DNA of 64,000 bases from NCBI RefSeq assembly GCF_002116635.1, contig NZ_LQPW01000134.1, positions 41,845 through 105,844 on the forward strand, in the 5' to 3' direction. The position numbers were made by a program, and so were the translations under genes. Within the stretch, counting starts at the first letter, position 1. Every line of letters starts with the position of its first letter. Source of the stretch: Mycobacterium szulgai. Its GTDB lineage: Bacteria > Actinomycetota > Actinomycetes > Mycobacteriales > Mycobacteriaceae. Shown here piece after piece: positions 25,335 through 34,434 of the stretch. A model generated the notes under the pieces. The model had not been told where the DNA came from. It ran no database searches and saw only the letters and a list, made by a program, of their open reading frames with translations.

Positions 25335-26506
25335 CCGCTACCGCACTCAATAAGGGCGAGCTGTTTGCCTCCTTTGATGTTGACGCGTTCGAGGTTCCGC
25401 ATGGCCGCGACGAGCTCTGGCGGTTCACCCCGCTGAAGCGATTGCGTGGGCTGCACGACGGCTCCGCCAAGACCACCGGCACGGCGCAGATCACCGTGAG
25501 CGAGCACCCCGGTGTCCAGACCGAAACCGTCCGCCGTGGCGACCAGCGGCTGGGACAAGCCGGCGTACCTGCCGACCGGGTTGCAGCCCAGTCGTTTTCG
25601 TCGTTCAATTCCGCGACGGTGGTCACGGTCGGTCGCGACACCCAGGTCGTCGAACCGGTGAACATCGCCGTCACCGGCCCTGGCGAAGGTGCGGTGGCAT
25701 ACGGACATCTGCAAATCCGGGTCGAGGAACTCGGCGAGGCCGTCGTCGTCATCGACAACCGCGGCAGCGGAACCTATGCCGACAACGTCGAATTCGTCGT
25801 CGACGACGCCGCCCGGCTCACCGTGGTGTGGATTGCCGACTGGGCCGACGACACCGTCCACCTCAGCGCGCAGCACGCCCGGCTGGGCAAGGATGCGGTG
25901 CTGCGCCACGTCGCTGTCACGCTGGGCGGCGAAGTGGTCCGGCTGACGGCCAACGTCCGGTTCACCGCGAGCGGGGGAGACGCCGAACTGCTGGGTCTGT
26001 ACTTCGCCGACGACGGCCAGCACCTCGAGTCCCGGCTACTGGTCGACCATGCGTACCCCGACTGCAAGTCCAACGTCTTGTATAAGGGTGCGCTGCAAGG
26101 AGATCCGGCGTCATCGCTGCCCGACGCGCACACCGTCTGGATCGGCGACGTGCTGATCCGCGCCGAGGCCACCGGTACCGACACCTTCGAGGTGAACCGC
26201 AACCTGGTCCTCACCGACGGTGCCCGCGCCGACTCGGTGCCCAACCTCGAGATCGAGACCGGCGAGATCGCCGGGGCCGGACACGCCAGTGCCACTGGGC
26301 GTTTCGATGACGAGCAACTGTTCTATCTGCGTTCCCGCGGCATCCCCGAAGAACAAGCCCGCCGACTGGTGATCCGCGGCTTCTTCGGCGAGATCATCTC
26401 CAAAATCGCGGTGCCCGAGGTTCGCGAACGCCTCGCCACAGCCATCGAACACGAACTGGCCATCACCGAATCAAAGGCAACGGAATCGAGATCAGCAGCC
26501 TCATGA
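25331..26506 (+). CDS. sufD: Fe-S cluster assembly protein SufD
   Basis: A 391-residue paralogue of SufB that forms the SufBC2D complex. The right-handed beta-helix core is represented by repeated strands such as YADNVEFVVDDAARLTVVW and VHLSAQHARLGKDAVLR; the C-terminal histidine/Cys region is seen in VPNLEIETGEIAGAGHASATG and ELFYLRSRGIPEEQARRL-like sequence (EQLFYLRSRGIPEEQA). It overlaps sufB and sufC by 4 bp each. Length matches Rv1462 (397). Confidence 0.96.
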   Translation: MTATALNKGELFASFDVDAFEVPHGRDELWRFTPLKRLRGLHDGSAKTTGTAQITVSEHPGVQTETVRRGDQRLGQAGVPADRVAAQSFSSFNSATVVTVGRDTQVVEPVNIAVTGPGEGAVAYGHLQIRVEELGEAVVVIDNRGSGTYADNVEFVVDDAARLTVVWIADWADDTVHLSAQHARLGKDAVLRHVAVTLGGEVVRLTANVRFTASGGDAELLGLYFADDGQHLESRLLVDHAYPDCKSNVLYKGALQGDPASSLPDAHTVWIGDVLIRAEATGTDTFEVNRNLVLTDGARADSVPNLEIETGEIAGAGHASATGRFDDEQLFYLRSRGIPEEQARRLVIRGFFGEIISKIAVPEVRERLATAIEHELAITESKATESRSAAS

Positions 26507-27285
26507 CGACTCTGGAAATCAAGGACCTGCACGTCAGTGTTGACAATCCCAACGCCGCCGAAGGAGAGCGTGAGATACCCATCCTCAAGGGTGTCGACCT
26601 GACCGTGAAATCCGGTGAGACGCATGCCTTGATGGGTCCCAACGGCTCCGGCAAGTCCACCCTGTCGTACGCCATCGCGGGCCATCCCAAGTACCAGGTG
26701 ACGTCCGGATCGATCACGCTGGACGGCGCTGACGTGCTGGCGATGAGCATCGATGAACGGGCGCGTGCCGGCCTGTTTCTGGCCATGCAGTATCCCGTCG
26801 AGGTGCCCGGCGTTTCGGTGTCGAACTTCTTGCGTTCGGCGGCCACCGCGATCCGGGGTGAGGCCCCCAAGCTGCGGCACTGGGTTAAAGAGGTCAAGGC
26901 GGCGATGGGCGCACTCGACATCGACCCGGCCTTCGCCGAACGCAACGTCAACGAGGGCTTCTCCGGCGGTGAGAAGAAGCGCCACGAGATTTTGCAGCTG
27001 GAACTGCTGAAGCCCAAGATCGCCATCCTGGATGAGACCGACTCCGGGTTGGACGTCGACGCGCTGCGGGTGGTCAGCGAGGGCGTCAATCGGTATGCCG
27101 AAGCCGAGCATGGCGGCCTCCTGCTGATCACCCACTACACCCGCATCCTGCGTTACATCCATCCGGAATTCGTACACGTCTTCGTCGGGGGCCGCATCGC
27201 CGAATCCGGTGGGCCCGAGCTGGCCGACGAACTCGAACAGAACGGCTACGAGCGCTTCACGCAAGCGGCGGCTGAGAAAGTTTGA
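26503..27285 (+). CDS. sufC: Fe-S cluster assembly ATPase SufC
   Basis: A 260-residue soluble ABC-type ATPase that energises the SufBC2D scaffold. Walker A is GPNGSGKST at residues 45-53, the SufC-type signature is FSGGEKKRHEILQL, Walker B ILDETDSGLDVDAL and the switch is THYTRIL. It overlaps sufD by 4 bp and its stop overlaps an unused TTG before sufS. Assignment is firm. Confidence 0.97.
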   Translation: MTTLEIKDLHVSVDNPNAAEGEREIPILKGVDLTVKSGETHALMGPNGSGKSTLSYAIAGHPKYQVTSGSITLDGADVLAMSIDERARAGLFLAMQYPVEVPGVSVSNFLRSAATAIRGEAPKLRHWVKEVKAAMGALDIDPAFAERNVNEGFSGGEKKRHEILQLELLKPKIAILDETDSGLDVDALRVVSEGVNRYAEAEHGGLLLITHYTRILRYIHPEFVHVFVGGRIAESGGPELADELEQNGYERFTQAAAEKV

Positions 27286-27296
27286 CGGAGCCTGAC

Positions 27297-28550
27297 GTGA
27301 CCGCGCAAGTGACTCCACTGGACCTCGCGGCGATCCGGGCGGATTTCCCGATCCTGAAGCGGGTCATGCGCGGCGGAAACCAGTTGGCGTACCTCGATTC
27401 CGGCGCGACGTCGCAGCGTCCACTGCAAGTCCTCGACGCCGAACGCGAGTTTCTGGTCACCTCCAACGGCGGTGTGCATCGCGGCGCACACCAATTGATG
27501 GAAGAGGCGACCGACGCTTACGAGCAGGGTCGTGCCGACATTGCGGCATTCGTCGGTGCCGACAGCGACGAGCTGGTGTTCACCAAGAACGCCACCGAAT
27601 CGCTCAATCTGGTGTCATACGTGTTGGGAGACAGCCGTTTCGAGCGTCCGGTCGGTCCGGGCGATGTCATCGTCACCACCGAACTCGAGCATCACGCCAA
27701 CCTGATCCCGTGGCAGGAGCTGGCCCGCCGTACCGGGGCCACCCTGCGCTGGTACGGCGTCAGCGAAGACGGACGCATCGACCTGGACAGCGTGCAACTC
27801 GATGGTCGCGTCAAAGTCGTTGCCTTCAGCCATCATTCGAATGTGACCGGTGCGCTGGCGCCAGTCGCCGAGCTCGTCGGCCGCGCCAGAGAAGTCGGCG
27901 CGCTGACCGTGCTGGACGCCTGCCAGTCGGTGCCGCACCAGCCGGTCGACTTCCACGAACTCGAAGTCGACTTCGCCGCCTTCTCCGGCCATAAGATGCT
28001 GGGCCCCAACGGAATCGGCGTGCTGTACGGCCGGCGTGAACTCATCGACAAAATGCCCCCGTTCCTCACCGGCGGGTCGATGATCGAGACGGTGACCATG
28101 GAAGCGTCTACCTACGCGCCCGCCCCACAACGGTTCGAGGCCGGCACTCCGATGACGTCACAGGTGGTTGCGCTGGCCGCCGCGGCTCGCTACCTGGACG
28201 CCATCGGCATGGACGCCGTCGAGGCCCACGAGCGCGAGCTGGTGGCCCAGACCATCGAAGGCTTGTCCGGTATCGACGGTGTGCGCATCATCGGGCCCGC
28301 CGAAATGCAGGACCGCGGCTCGCCGGTCTCGTTCATCGTCGACGGCGTGCACGCCCACGACGTGGGGCAGGTGCTCGACGACGACGGCGTGGCGGTGCGG
28401 GTCGGACATCACTGCGCCTTGCCGCTGCACCGCAGGTTCGGTCTGGCGGCCACCGCACGCGCCTCGTTCGCGGTGTACAACACTGCCGATGAAGTGGACC
28501 GGCTGGTGGCCGGTGTGCGTCGATCGCTGGATTTCTTTGGGAGAGAATGA
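27297..28550 (+). CDS. sufS: cysteine desulfurase SufS
   Basis: PLP enzyme supplying sulfur from cysteine for cluster assembly. The PLP lysine is K233 in SGHKMLGPNG and the persulfide cysteine is C373 in RVGHHCALPLHRR. The GTG at 27297 follows CGGAG by about six bases and gives 417 residues, the exact length of the M. tuberculosis csd product; a TTG at 27282 that overlaps the sufC stop would add five residues and lacks a ribosome site. It overlaps sufU by 4 bp. Confidence 0.95.
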   Translation: MTAQVTPLDLAAIRADFPILKRVMRGGNQLAYLDSGATSQRPLQVLDAEREFLVTSNGGVHRGAHQLMEEATDAYEQGRADIAAFVGADSDELVFTKNATESLNLVSYVLGDSRFERPVGPGDVIVTTELEHHANLIPWQELARRTGATLRWYGVSEDGRIDLDSVQLDGRVKVVAFSHHSNVTGALAPVAELVGRAREVGALTVLDACQSVPHQPVDFHELEVDFAAFSGHKMLGPNGIGVLYGRRELIDKMPPFLTGGSMIETVTMEASTYAPAPQRFEAGTPMTSQVVALAAAARYLDAIGMDAVEAHERELVAQTIEGLSGIDGVRIIGPAEMQDRGSPVSFIVDGVHAHDVGQVLDDDGVAVRVGHHCALPLHRRFGLAATARASFAVYNTADEVDRLVAGVRRSLDFFGRE

Positions 28551-29005
28551 CTTTGCGGCTGGAAAACATCTACCAGGACGTGATCCTCGATCACTACAAA
28601 CATCCACAGCACCGCGGCTTGCGGGAGCCGTTCGGCGCGCAGGTGTATCACGTCAACCCGGTCTGCGGCGACGAAGTCACGTTGAGAGTTGCGCTGTCAG
28701 ACGACGGCGAGATCATCGAAGATGTCTCTTATGACGGGCAGGGCTGTTCGATCAGCCAGGCGGCCACCTCGGTGTTGACCCAGCAGGTGATCGGCAAAAC
28801 GGTGCCAGAAGCGCTGAAAACCCTCGACGCCTTCACCGAGATGATCTCCTCGCGCGGAACCGTGCAGGGCGACGAGGAAGTCCTCGGTGACGGAGTAGCG
28901 TTCGCAGGAGTGGCCAAATACCCGGCGCGGGTCAAATGTGCGCTGCTCGGCTGGATGGCTTTCAAAGATGCCCTGGCTCAAGCCCTCGAGGAGGTCGATA
29001 AATGA
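28547..29005 (+). CDS. sufU: SufU, zinc-dependent sulfur-transfer partner of SufS
   Basis: A 152-residue IscU-fold protein. The zinc ligands of the SufU type are present: C40, D42 (VCGDE), C67 (GQGCS) and C131 (KCALLGW). SufU relays the sulfane sulfur from SufS to SufB. It overlaps sufS and sufT by 4 bp, in the last third of the operon. Confidence 0.95.
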   Translation: MTLRLENIYQDVILDHYKHPQHRGLREPFGAQVYHVNPVCGDEVTLRVALSDDGEIIEDVSYDGQGCSISQAATSVLTQQVIGKTVPEALKTLDAFTEMISSRGTVQGDEEVLGDGVAFAGVAKYPARVKCALLGWMAFKDALAQALEEVDK

Positions 29006-29349
29006 GCGAAACCGCCGCACCCGACGAGGAATTCCTGGCCGACGTCGAGGAGGCGATGCGCGACGTCGTCGACCCCGAGCTGGGGATCAACGTGGTCGAC
29101 CTCGGTCTGGTCTACGGCTTGAATGTCGAAGAGGGCGACGAGGGAACCGTCGCGCTCATCGATATGACCCTGACCTCGGCCGCGTGCCCGCTGACCGATG
29201 TGATCGAGGACCAGTCGCGCAGCGCGCTGGTCGGCAGTGGTCTGGTCGATGAGATTCGGATCAATTGGGTCTGGAACCCGCCGTGGGGCCCGGACAAGAT
29301 CACCGAGGATGGGCGCGAGCAACTACGGGCGCTCGGCTTCACCGTCTGA
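29002..29349 (+). CDS. sufT: SufT, DUF59 (MIP18-like) Fe-S maturation protein
   Basis: A 115-residue small alpha/beta protein of the MIP18 family, which helps load Fe-S clusters into apoproteins. The family segments DPELGINVVDLGLVYGL and DMTLTSAACPLTDVI (with its reactive cysteine) are intact. The length equals Rv1466. It closes the sufRBDCSUT operon and converges on the formamidase pseudogene, with its TGA 10 bp from that gene's stop. Confidence 0.95.
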   Translation: MSETAAPDEEFLADVEEAMRDVVDPELGINVVDLGLVYGLNVEEGDEGTVALIDMTLTSAACPLTDVIEDQSRSALVGSGLVDEIRINWVWNPPWGPDKITEDGREQLRALGFTV

Positions 29350-29359
29350 ATTGCGCCGA

Positions 29360-30632
29360 TCATGGCTTCCTGCCGTCGGTGAAGCTGGCATGGGGCGCCC
29401 CGATGCCGGGATCGATTCGATGCGGCCCAGCGGCAGACGGAGTCACCGGAAAATCGAAAATTGCTGTTGGAATATACACGGTCGCACACGAATTCGGGAT
29501 GTCCACTACCCCGGATAGGCGGCCCTCAATGGGAGCCGATCCAAGAAGTAGATAGGCTTGCTCGGGGCTGTAACCGAATTTGGTCAAATAGTCGATCGCG
29601 TGCAGGCACGCCCGTTTGTATGCGAGGTCGGAGTCGAGATATTTTTGTTCGCCATCGAGGGTAACCGAAGTGCCCGAAAAGGCGATCCACTGCGAATATT
29701 GGGGATCGGTATTTCCCGGCACAAATATCGCGTTTTCGTACACCCCATAGATATCCATCCCGCCTTTTATGACGTCGACATGCAAGTCGATGAACCCGCC
29801 CATTTCGATCGCACCGCAGAAGGTGATTTCTCCGTCACCCTGCGAGAAGTGGAGGTCGCCGAACGATAGGTTCGCGCCGGGCACGAAAACCGGATAGAAG
29901 ATTCTGGTGCCTTTGGTGAGGTTTTTGATGTCTTGGTTTCCCCCGTTTTCGCGGGGCGGAGCGGTGCGGGCCGCTTCGGCAGCCACACGGTCGAATTCGT
30001 CGCCGGCCAGCGTTCCCAGAATGGCGTCCCGGGGTTCCGGCGGCAATGCCAGGGGCGGCACTCGGTTGGGGTCCGTCGCTATGAGCGCACCCTCGCGCTT
30101 GTTCCACTTCGCCAGTAGCTGCGCGGATGGGGCCGTTCCCATTAGGCCGGGATGCACGATACCGGTGTACTTGACCCCCGGAACATGCCGAGATGTCGCG
30201 CATTGTCCGGTGAAGTCCCAAATCGCCTTGTAGGCGTCGGGAAAATGATCGGTGAGGAAGCCACCGCCGTTGAGTGTTGCGAAAATTCCCGTATAGCCCC
30301 AGCCCTGCCCCGCCAGCGGGGCCCGAGTCCTCCTGAGGAATGGGGCCGATATCCAGGATGTCGACAATAAGCAGGTCACCCGGTTCGGCGCCCTCGATTG
30401 CGAAGGGGCCGGACAGGCAATGCACGCCCGTTAGCGGAGCATTGAGGATGTCCTCGGCGGAATCGTCATTGTGGATGGCTCCGTCAAACCACTCGCGGCA
30501 ATGTGCACGGAACGTGGAATCACGCTTGACGGTAACAGCTGGCGGAATATCTGGATGCCAACGATTGTGGCCGATTATCCGTTGTTCATTGAATTTCTTA
30601 CTCGAGTCCAGGGGAAAAAGCAGTTCGGGCAC
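29360..30632 (-). pseudogene. acetamidase/formamidase (FmdA-like), broken by one frameshift
   Basis: The amide-hydrolysing FmdA/AmdA family releases ammonia from formamide. The 5' part (from ATG 30632, MPELLFPLDSSKKFNEQRIIG) reads to VDILDIGPIPQEDSGP, and the remainder is in the next frame (LAGQGWGYTGIFATLNGGGFLTDHF through to the C-terminus at 29360). The two halves join if one base is removed from the GGGG run at 30318-30321, restoring a protein of about 425 residues of the normal length. A regulator-type FmdB zinc ribbon gene lies 140 bp away, divergent. M. tuberculosis has nothing here. A sequencing error in the G-run cannot be excluded. Confidence 0.82.
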
Positions 30633-30770
30633 ATTTCACTCTCTGGTCGCTCACGACAATCGACGGGATACGCATGACGACCGTTTCACTCAAAGTTGAG
30701 CGCTAACTGTGATGGCGCTGATGATCTTCTGGAAGCCCGCGCCCGGCGCTAAGGCTTTATAGTCGCCCAC

Positions 30771-31058
30771 ATGCCGAGTTATGTGTACCGCTGCGCGGGG
30801 GGCTGCCCAAAATTTGCCGAGCGGCATCCGATGGCGGCCGTTCCCGACAGCGCCCCCTGCCCGCACTGCGCCGGCGTAGCCAGGAGGATTCCTACCGCGC
30901 CCATGGTCGGCCTCGGCCCTACCGCCGCGATGCGGCTACACGACCGCACCCGCGGCACCGCCGATGTACCCGACGTCGTTGACCGCCTGCCGCCTGCGGT
31001 ATCTCCGCGGCCGCAGATGATTACCAATCCGCTACACCACAAGCTTCCCCGGCGCTAA
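30771..31058 (+). CDS. FmdB-family zinc-ribbon putative regulator
   Basis: A 95-residue protein whose N-terminus is an FmdB-type zinc ribbon: MPSYVYRCAGGCPKF followed by APCPHCAGVARRI (cysteine pairs C8-x3-C12 and C29-x2-C32). FmdB genes are often linked to formamidase genes, which is the case here, so a role in regulating the broken fmdA is plausible. The second half has no recognised domain. The family is predicted to bind nucleic acid or protein partners. Confidence 0.78.
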   Translation: MPSYVYRCAGGCPKFAERHPMAAVPDSAPCPHCAGVARRIPTAPMVGLGPTAAMRLHDRTRGTADVPDVVDRLPPAVSPRPQMITNPLHHKLPRR

Positions 31059-31088
31059 CTGCGCTCACCGGATTGCCGTGTCGAACCC

Positions 31089-32933
31089 TCAGAAGGCGTC
31101 TTCGGAGACGCGCATGATCTCGTCGTCGATGGATTCGACGACGGCCCGCACCCCGCCCAGCTTCGGCAGCATGTTCTTGGCGAAGAACGAAGCGACCGCG
31201 ACCTTGCCTTGATAAAACGCTTCATCGCTGCCGGACGGCCCGTTGGCGAGGGCGGCACGGGCAACATCGGCCTGCGCCAGCAGCCCCCAGCCGATGAGCA
31301 GGTCACCGACCGCCAGCAGATACCGCACCGACCCGAGGCCCACTTTGTAGATCTCGGTGGGATTCTGCGCGGCCGACATCAGATATCCCGTCAGCGCACC
31401 GGTCATCGCCGTGCAATCGTCCAGTGCGGTTTGCAGCAGCTCGGCTTCCGGCTTAAGTGATTCATCGATGTTCTCAATGGTCCGGCTGATCTGAGCCGTC
31501 ACGTGCTGCAGGGCCTGGCCGTGGTCGCGGATGATCTTGCGGAAGAAGAAGTCCAGCGCCTGGATGGCCGTGGTGCCCTCGTAGAGCGAATCAATCTTGG
31601 CGTCGCGGATGTACTGCTCGATCGGGTAGTCGACCAGGAAGCCGGAGCCGCCCAGGGTCTGCAGCGACTCGGTCAGGATTTCGTAGGCCCGTTCCGAGCC
31701 CACGCCTTTGACCACGGGCAGCAGTAGATCGTCGACGCGGTGCGCCAGATCGGGGTCCGCGCCCGAAACGCGTTGCGCCACTGCAGCATCCTGGTGCGCG
31801 GCGGCATACAGATACAGCGCCCGCAGCCCTTCGGCGTAGGCCTTCTGGGTCATCAGGCTGCGACGCACGTCGGGGTGGGCCATGATCGTGACCCGCGGCG
31901 CGGTCTTGTCGGTCATCTGGGTCAGGTCGGCACCCTGGATCCGCTCCTTCGCGTACGCCAGCGCGTTCAGATATCCCGTGGACAGCGTGCCCGACGACTT
32001 GACGCCGATCGTCATGCGAGCGTGCTCGATGATCGTGAACATCTGCGCGATCCCGTTGTGCACGTCGCCGACCAGGTAGCCGACGGCCGGCACGTCAGTG
32101 GCGCCGAACGTCAGCTCGCAGGTGGGGGAGGACTTCAGCCCCATCTTGTGTTCCAGCCCGGTCACATACACGCCGTTACGCGGACCGAGTTCCAACGTCT
32201 CGGGATCGAAAAGGTAATTGGGAACGTAGAACAGGCTCAATCCCTTGGTACCCGGGCCGGCGCCTTCGGGCCGGGCCAGGACGAGATGGAAGATGTTCTC
32301 GGTGGTGTCGCCGACGTCGCCGCCGGAGATGAACCGCTTCACCCCCTCGATGTGCCAGGTGCCATCGGGCTGTTCGATGGCCTTGGCGCGCGCTGCACCC
32401 ACATCGGAGCCGGCATCGGGTTCGGTGAGCACCATGGTGGACTGCCAGTCACGCTCGATGCCCATCGCCGCCCACTTGCGTTGCTGCTCATTGCCTTCGA
32501 TGTAAAGCGCATTGGCCATGACGGGGCCGAGCAGATAGAAGCACGCCGACGGATTGGCGCAGTAGATCATTTCGTTGACGGCCCAGGTGAGGGGTGGCGG
32601 CGCGGGCATGCCGCCGATCTCCTCGGCCAGGCCCAGGCGCCACCACTCGGCATCCTTGATCGCCTGCACCGTCTTGACCAACTCGTCCGGCACGCTGATG
32701 GAGTGTGTTGCCGGATCGAACACCGGTGGGTTGCGATCGGCGAAGGCGAAGGACTCGGCGATCGGGCCTTCGGCCAGGCGAGCGGCCTCGGCCAATATCG
32801 TGCGGGCGGTGTCGATATCGAGATCGCTGTAGCGGCCCTCGCCGAGAACGGCGCCTACCTCAAGCACCTCAAACAGGTTGAACTCGAGATCGCGGACGTT
32901 GGCGATGTAATGCCCCAATGCGGTTCCCTTCAC
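31089..32933 (-). CDS. fadE15: acyl-CoA dehydrogenase FadE15-like
   Basis: A 614-residue flavoprotein of the acyl-CoA dehydrogenase superfamily, predicted to catalyse the first beta-oxidation step or a related oxidation of a long or branched acyl-CoA. The typical segments TEPDAGSDVGAA and WHIEGVKRFISGGD (flavin/substrate region) and the AIQALDFFFRKIIRDHG C-terminal helix are present; the catalytic glutamate probably lies in the SLYEGTTAIQ segment. The length fits the longer ~600-residue subclass. It is the Rv1467c homologue and lies between the FmdB gene and the intact PE_PGRS. A short palindrome just upstream may be its operator. Confidence 0.92.
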   Translation of the reverse strand: MKGTALGHYIANVRDLEFNLFEVLEVGAVLGEGRYSDLDIDTARTILAEAARLAEGPIAESFAFADRNPPVFDPATHSISVPDELVKTVQAIKDAEWWRLGLAEEIGGMPAPPPLTWAVNEMIYCANPSACFYLLGPVMANALYIEGNEQQRKWAAMGIERDWQSTMVLTEPDAGSDVGAARAKAIEQPDGTWHIEGVKRFISGGDVGDTTENIFHLVLARPEGAGPGTKGLSLFYVPNYLFDPETLELGPRNGVYVTGLEHKMGLKSSPTCELTFGATDVPAVGYLVGDVHNGIAQMFTIIEHARMTIGVKSSGTLSTGYLNALAYAKERIQGADLTQMTDKTAPRVTIMAHPDVRRSLMTQKAYAEGLRALYLYAAAHQDAAVAQRVSGADPDLAHRVDDLLLPVVKGVGSERAYEILTESLQTLGGSGFLVDYPIEQYIRDAKIDSLYEGTTAIQALDFFFRKIIRDHGQALQHVTAQISRTIENIDESLKPEAELLQTALDDCTAMTGALTGYLMSAAQNPTEIYKVGLGSVRYLLAVGDLLIGWGLLAQADVARAALANGPSGSDEAFYQGKVAVASFFAKNMLPKLGGVRAVVESIDDEIMRVSEDAF

Positions 32934-32992
32934 TCACGTGGATCGGCCCGTAACGGGGCCTAGTGTCTACGAGTGGGGAAAACGTACGCAAC

Positions 32993-33008
32993 CGTAACCA
33001 CCGTTACG
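32993..33008. promoter_or_regulatory. candidate operator upstream of fadE15
   Basis: CGTAAC-N4-GTTACG (32993-32998 and 33003-33008) is a perfect 6-bp inverted repeat 60-75 bp upstream of the fadE15 start. A second CGTAAC lies at 32949-32954 inside CCCGTAACGGG. Position and symmetry suggest a repressor site; no specific regulator is visible beside it. Confidence 0.35.
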
Positions 33009-33027
33009 ACGCGTTTACCTGCTATTA

Positions 33028-34134
33028 CTAGCCGTTGGCGCCGCGCTGGCCGAAGAGCAGCCCGCCCGTGCCACCGGTACCGGGGGTACCGCCGATTCCA
33101 GCGTGGCCGCCGGCGCCGCCGTTGCCGATCAATATCGCGTTGCCGCCGTTGCCGCCGTTTCCGGCCAGCGGCCCGCCACTGCCACCCGCCCCGCCATTGC
33201 TGAACAGTCCGCCCTGGCCGCCGGCACCGCCGTCGGCGTTGGAGAACCCGGTACCGCCGAAGCCGGCGCTGCCGAACAACAGACCCGCGTTGCCGCCGGC
33301 CCCGGCCCTGCCGTCGGAGAGGGCGTCGCCACCGTTACCACCGCCGCCCAGCAGGTAGGCCTTCCCGCCGTCGCCACCGCCGCCGAGGAAGCTGCTGCCG
33401 CCGTCGCCGCCGTTGCCGTACAGAACTCCGCCGCTGCCGCCGGCGCCGCCGGCTCCCATGCCGTTGGGGCTGATACCGCCGAAGCCGCCAGACCCGACCA
33501 GGAATGCGGACCCGCCGATGCCGCCGGCCCCGCCGCCGCCACCGCTGGTGCCGCCGGCACCACCGTTGCCGTAGAACACTCCGCCCCAGCCGCCGTTGCC
33601 GCCGTTCGCGCCCGCACCGCCGGTACCGCCCTTGCCGCCGTTGCCGAACAACCCAGCGCCCCCGCCGCTGCCGCCGTTGACCCCGGCGGTACCCGACGAG
33701 AAGCCATTGCCGCCATTGCCGAATAGGATTCCGCCGGCCTGGCCGTTCGGGTTCGCCGCGGTGCCGTCAGCGCCGTTACCGATGAACGGCCGGTTGAACG
33801 CCGCCAGGGCGGGCGCGTTGATCAGATCGGCGATCGGCTGGAAGATCCCGAAGTTGGTGGCCTCCGCGGCAGCGTAGGCCTGAGCGCCGCCGAATACATT
33901 GCGGACGAACTGCTCGTGGAAGGCGGCGACGTCTGCGCTGACCGCCTGGAAGTTCTGGCCGTGTGCACCGAACACTGCCGCGACGGCGGCCGACACCTCA
34001 TCCGCGGCCGCGGCTGCCACGCCGGTCGTCTGCGCTGCCGCTGCCGAGTTGGCGGCGCTGATCGCCGAGCCGATGCGGGCCAGATTTCCGGCCGCCTGAG
34101 ACACAGCGTCCGTATTTGCGAGCAAGAATGACAT
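33028..34134 (-). CDS. PE_PGRS family protein (PE_PGRS29-like)
   Basis: A 368-residue PE_PGRS protein. The PE domain (residues 1-95) begins with MSFLLANTDAVSQAAGNL and contains AAAAADEVSAAVAAVFGAH and the conserved YxxxD/E-like ESX motif region AYAAAEATNF; a GRPLI-type linker FNRPFIGNGADG follows, and then repeats of GNGG, GGAGG and GGG to the end. It sits between fadE15 and ctpD as in M. tuberculosis (Rv1468c, 370 residues). Unlike the PE_PGRS at 14411, the frame is intact. Likely exported to the cell surface by ESX-5; no specific function is known. Confidence 0.93.
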   Translation of the reverse strand: MSFLLANTDAVSQAAGNLARIGSAISAANSAAAAQTTGVAAAAADEVSAAVAAVFGAHGQNFQAVSADVAAFHEQFVRNVFGGAQAYAAAEATNFGIFQPIADLINAPALAAFNRPFIGNGADGTAANPNGQAGGILFGNGGNGFSSGTAGVNGGSGGGAGLFGNGGKGGTGGAGANGGNGGWGGVFYGNGGAGGTSGGGGGAGGIGGSAFLVGSGGFGGISPNGMGAGGAGGSGGVLYGNGGDGGSSFLGGGGDGGKAYLLGGGGNGGDALSDGRAGAGGNAGLLFGSAGFGGTGFSNADGGAGGQGGLFSNGGAGGSGGPLAGNGGNGGNAILIGNGGAGGHAGIGGTPGTGGTGGLLFGQRGANG

Positions 34135-34434
34135 CCCGAACCTCCCCAGTGAAGCGCCAGCGACCGAAAAATCTTATCCCTTTTCGGCCACCCTGGTTTT
34201 CGATTTGTCAAACCCATTTCAAAATGAATTTTCATTGCGCATGCGTAAATTCAGTCGGCTGCGTTCTGCCCCGACGAGCGGCTGGGTCGACCTCAAACCG
34301 GGCGTCGGCCGCTTGCCTTGTGCCAGTGACCAATTCAATCGCATACCGCAACGCAATCGAGATTTCCGGGGATCGCTGCGTCCCTAGACTCGGTTCATCC
34401 TGAGGAAGTCCCACCCCCCTGTGAGGCCGCCGGA
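34135..34434. other. divergent intergenic region with an A/T-rich palindrome
   Basis: 300 bp with no gene, serving as the promoter region for the PE_PGRS (minus) and ctpD (plus). It is A+T-richer than its surroundings and carries the inverted repeat AATGAA-TT-TTCATT at 34223-34236. That element loosely resembles Fur-family (Zur-type) metal-regulator sites, which would suit a metal-exporting P-type ATPase, but this is a weak inference. Confidence 0.4.

Noticed and set aside
33028..34134. A CRISPR array or other regular repeat in the PE_PGRS genes
   Set aside because: The short GGxGGx repeats are protein-coding glycine repeats without constant spacers.
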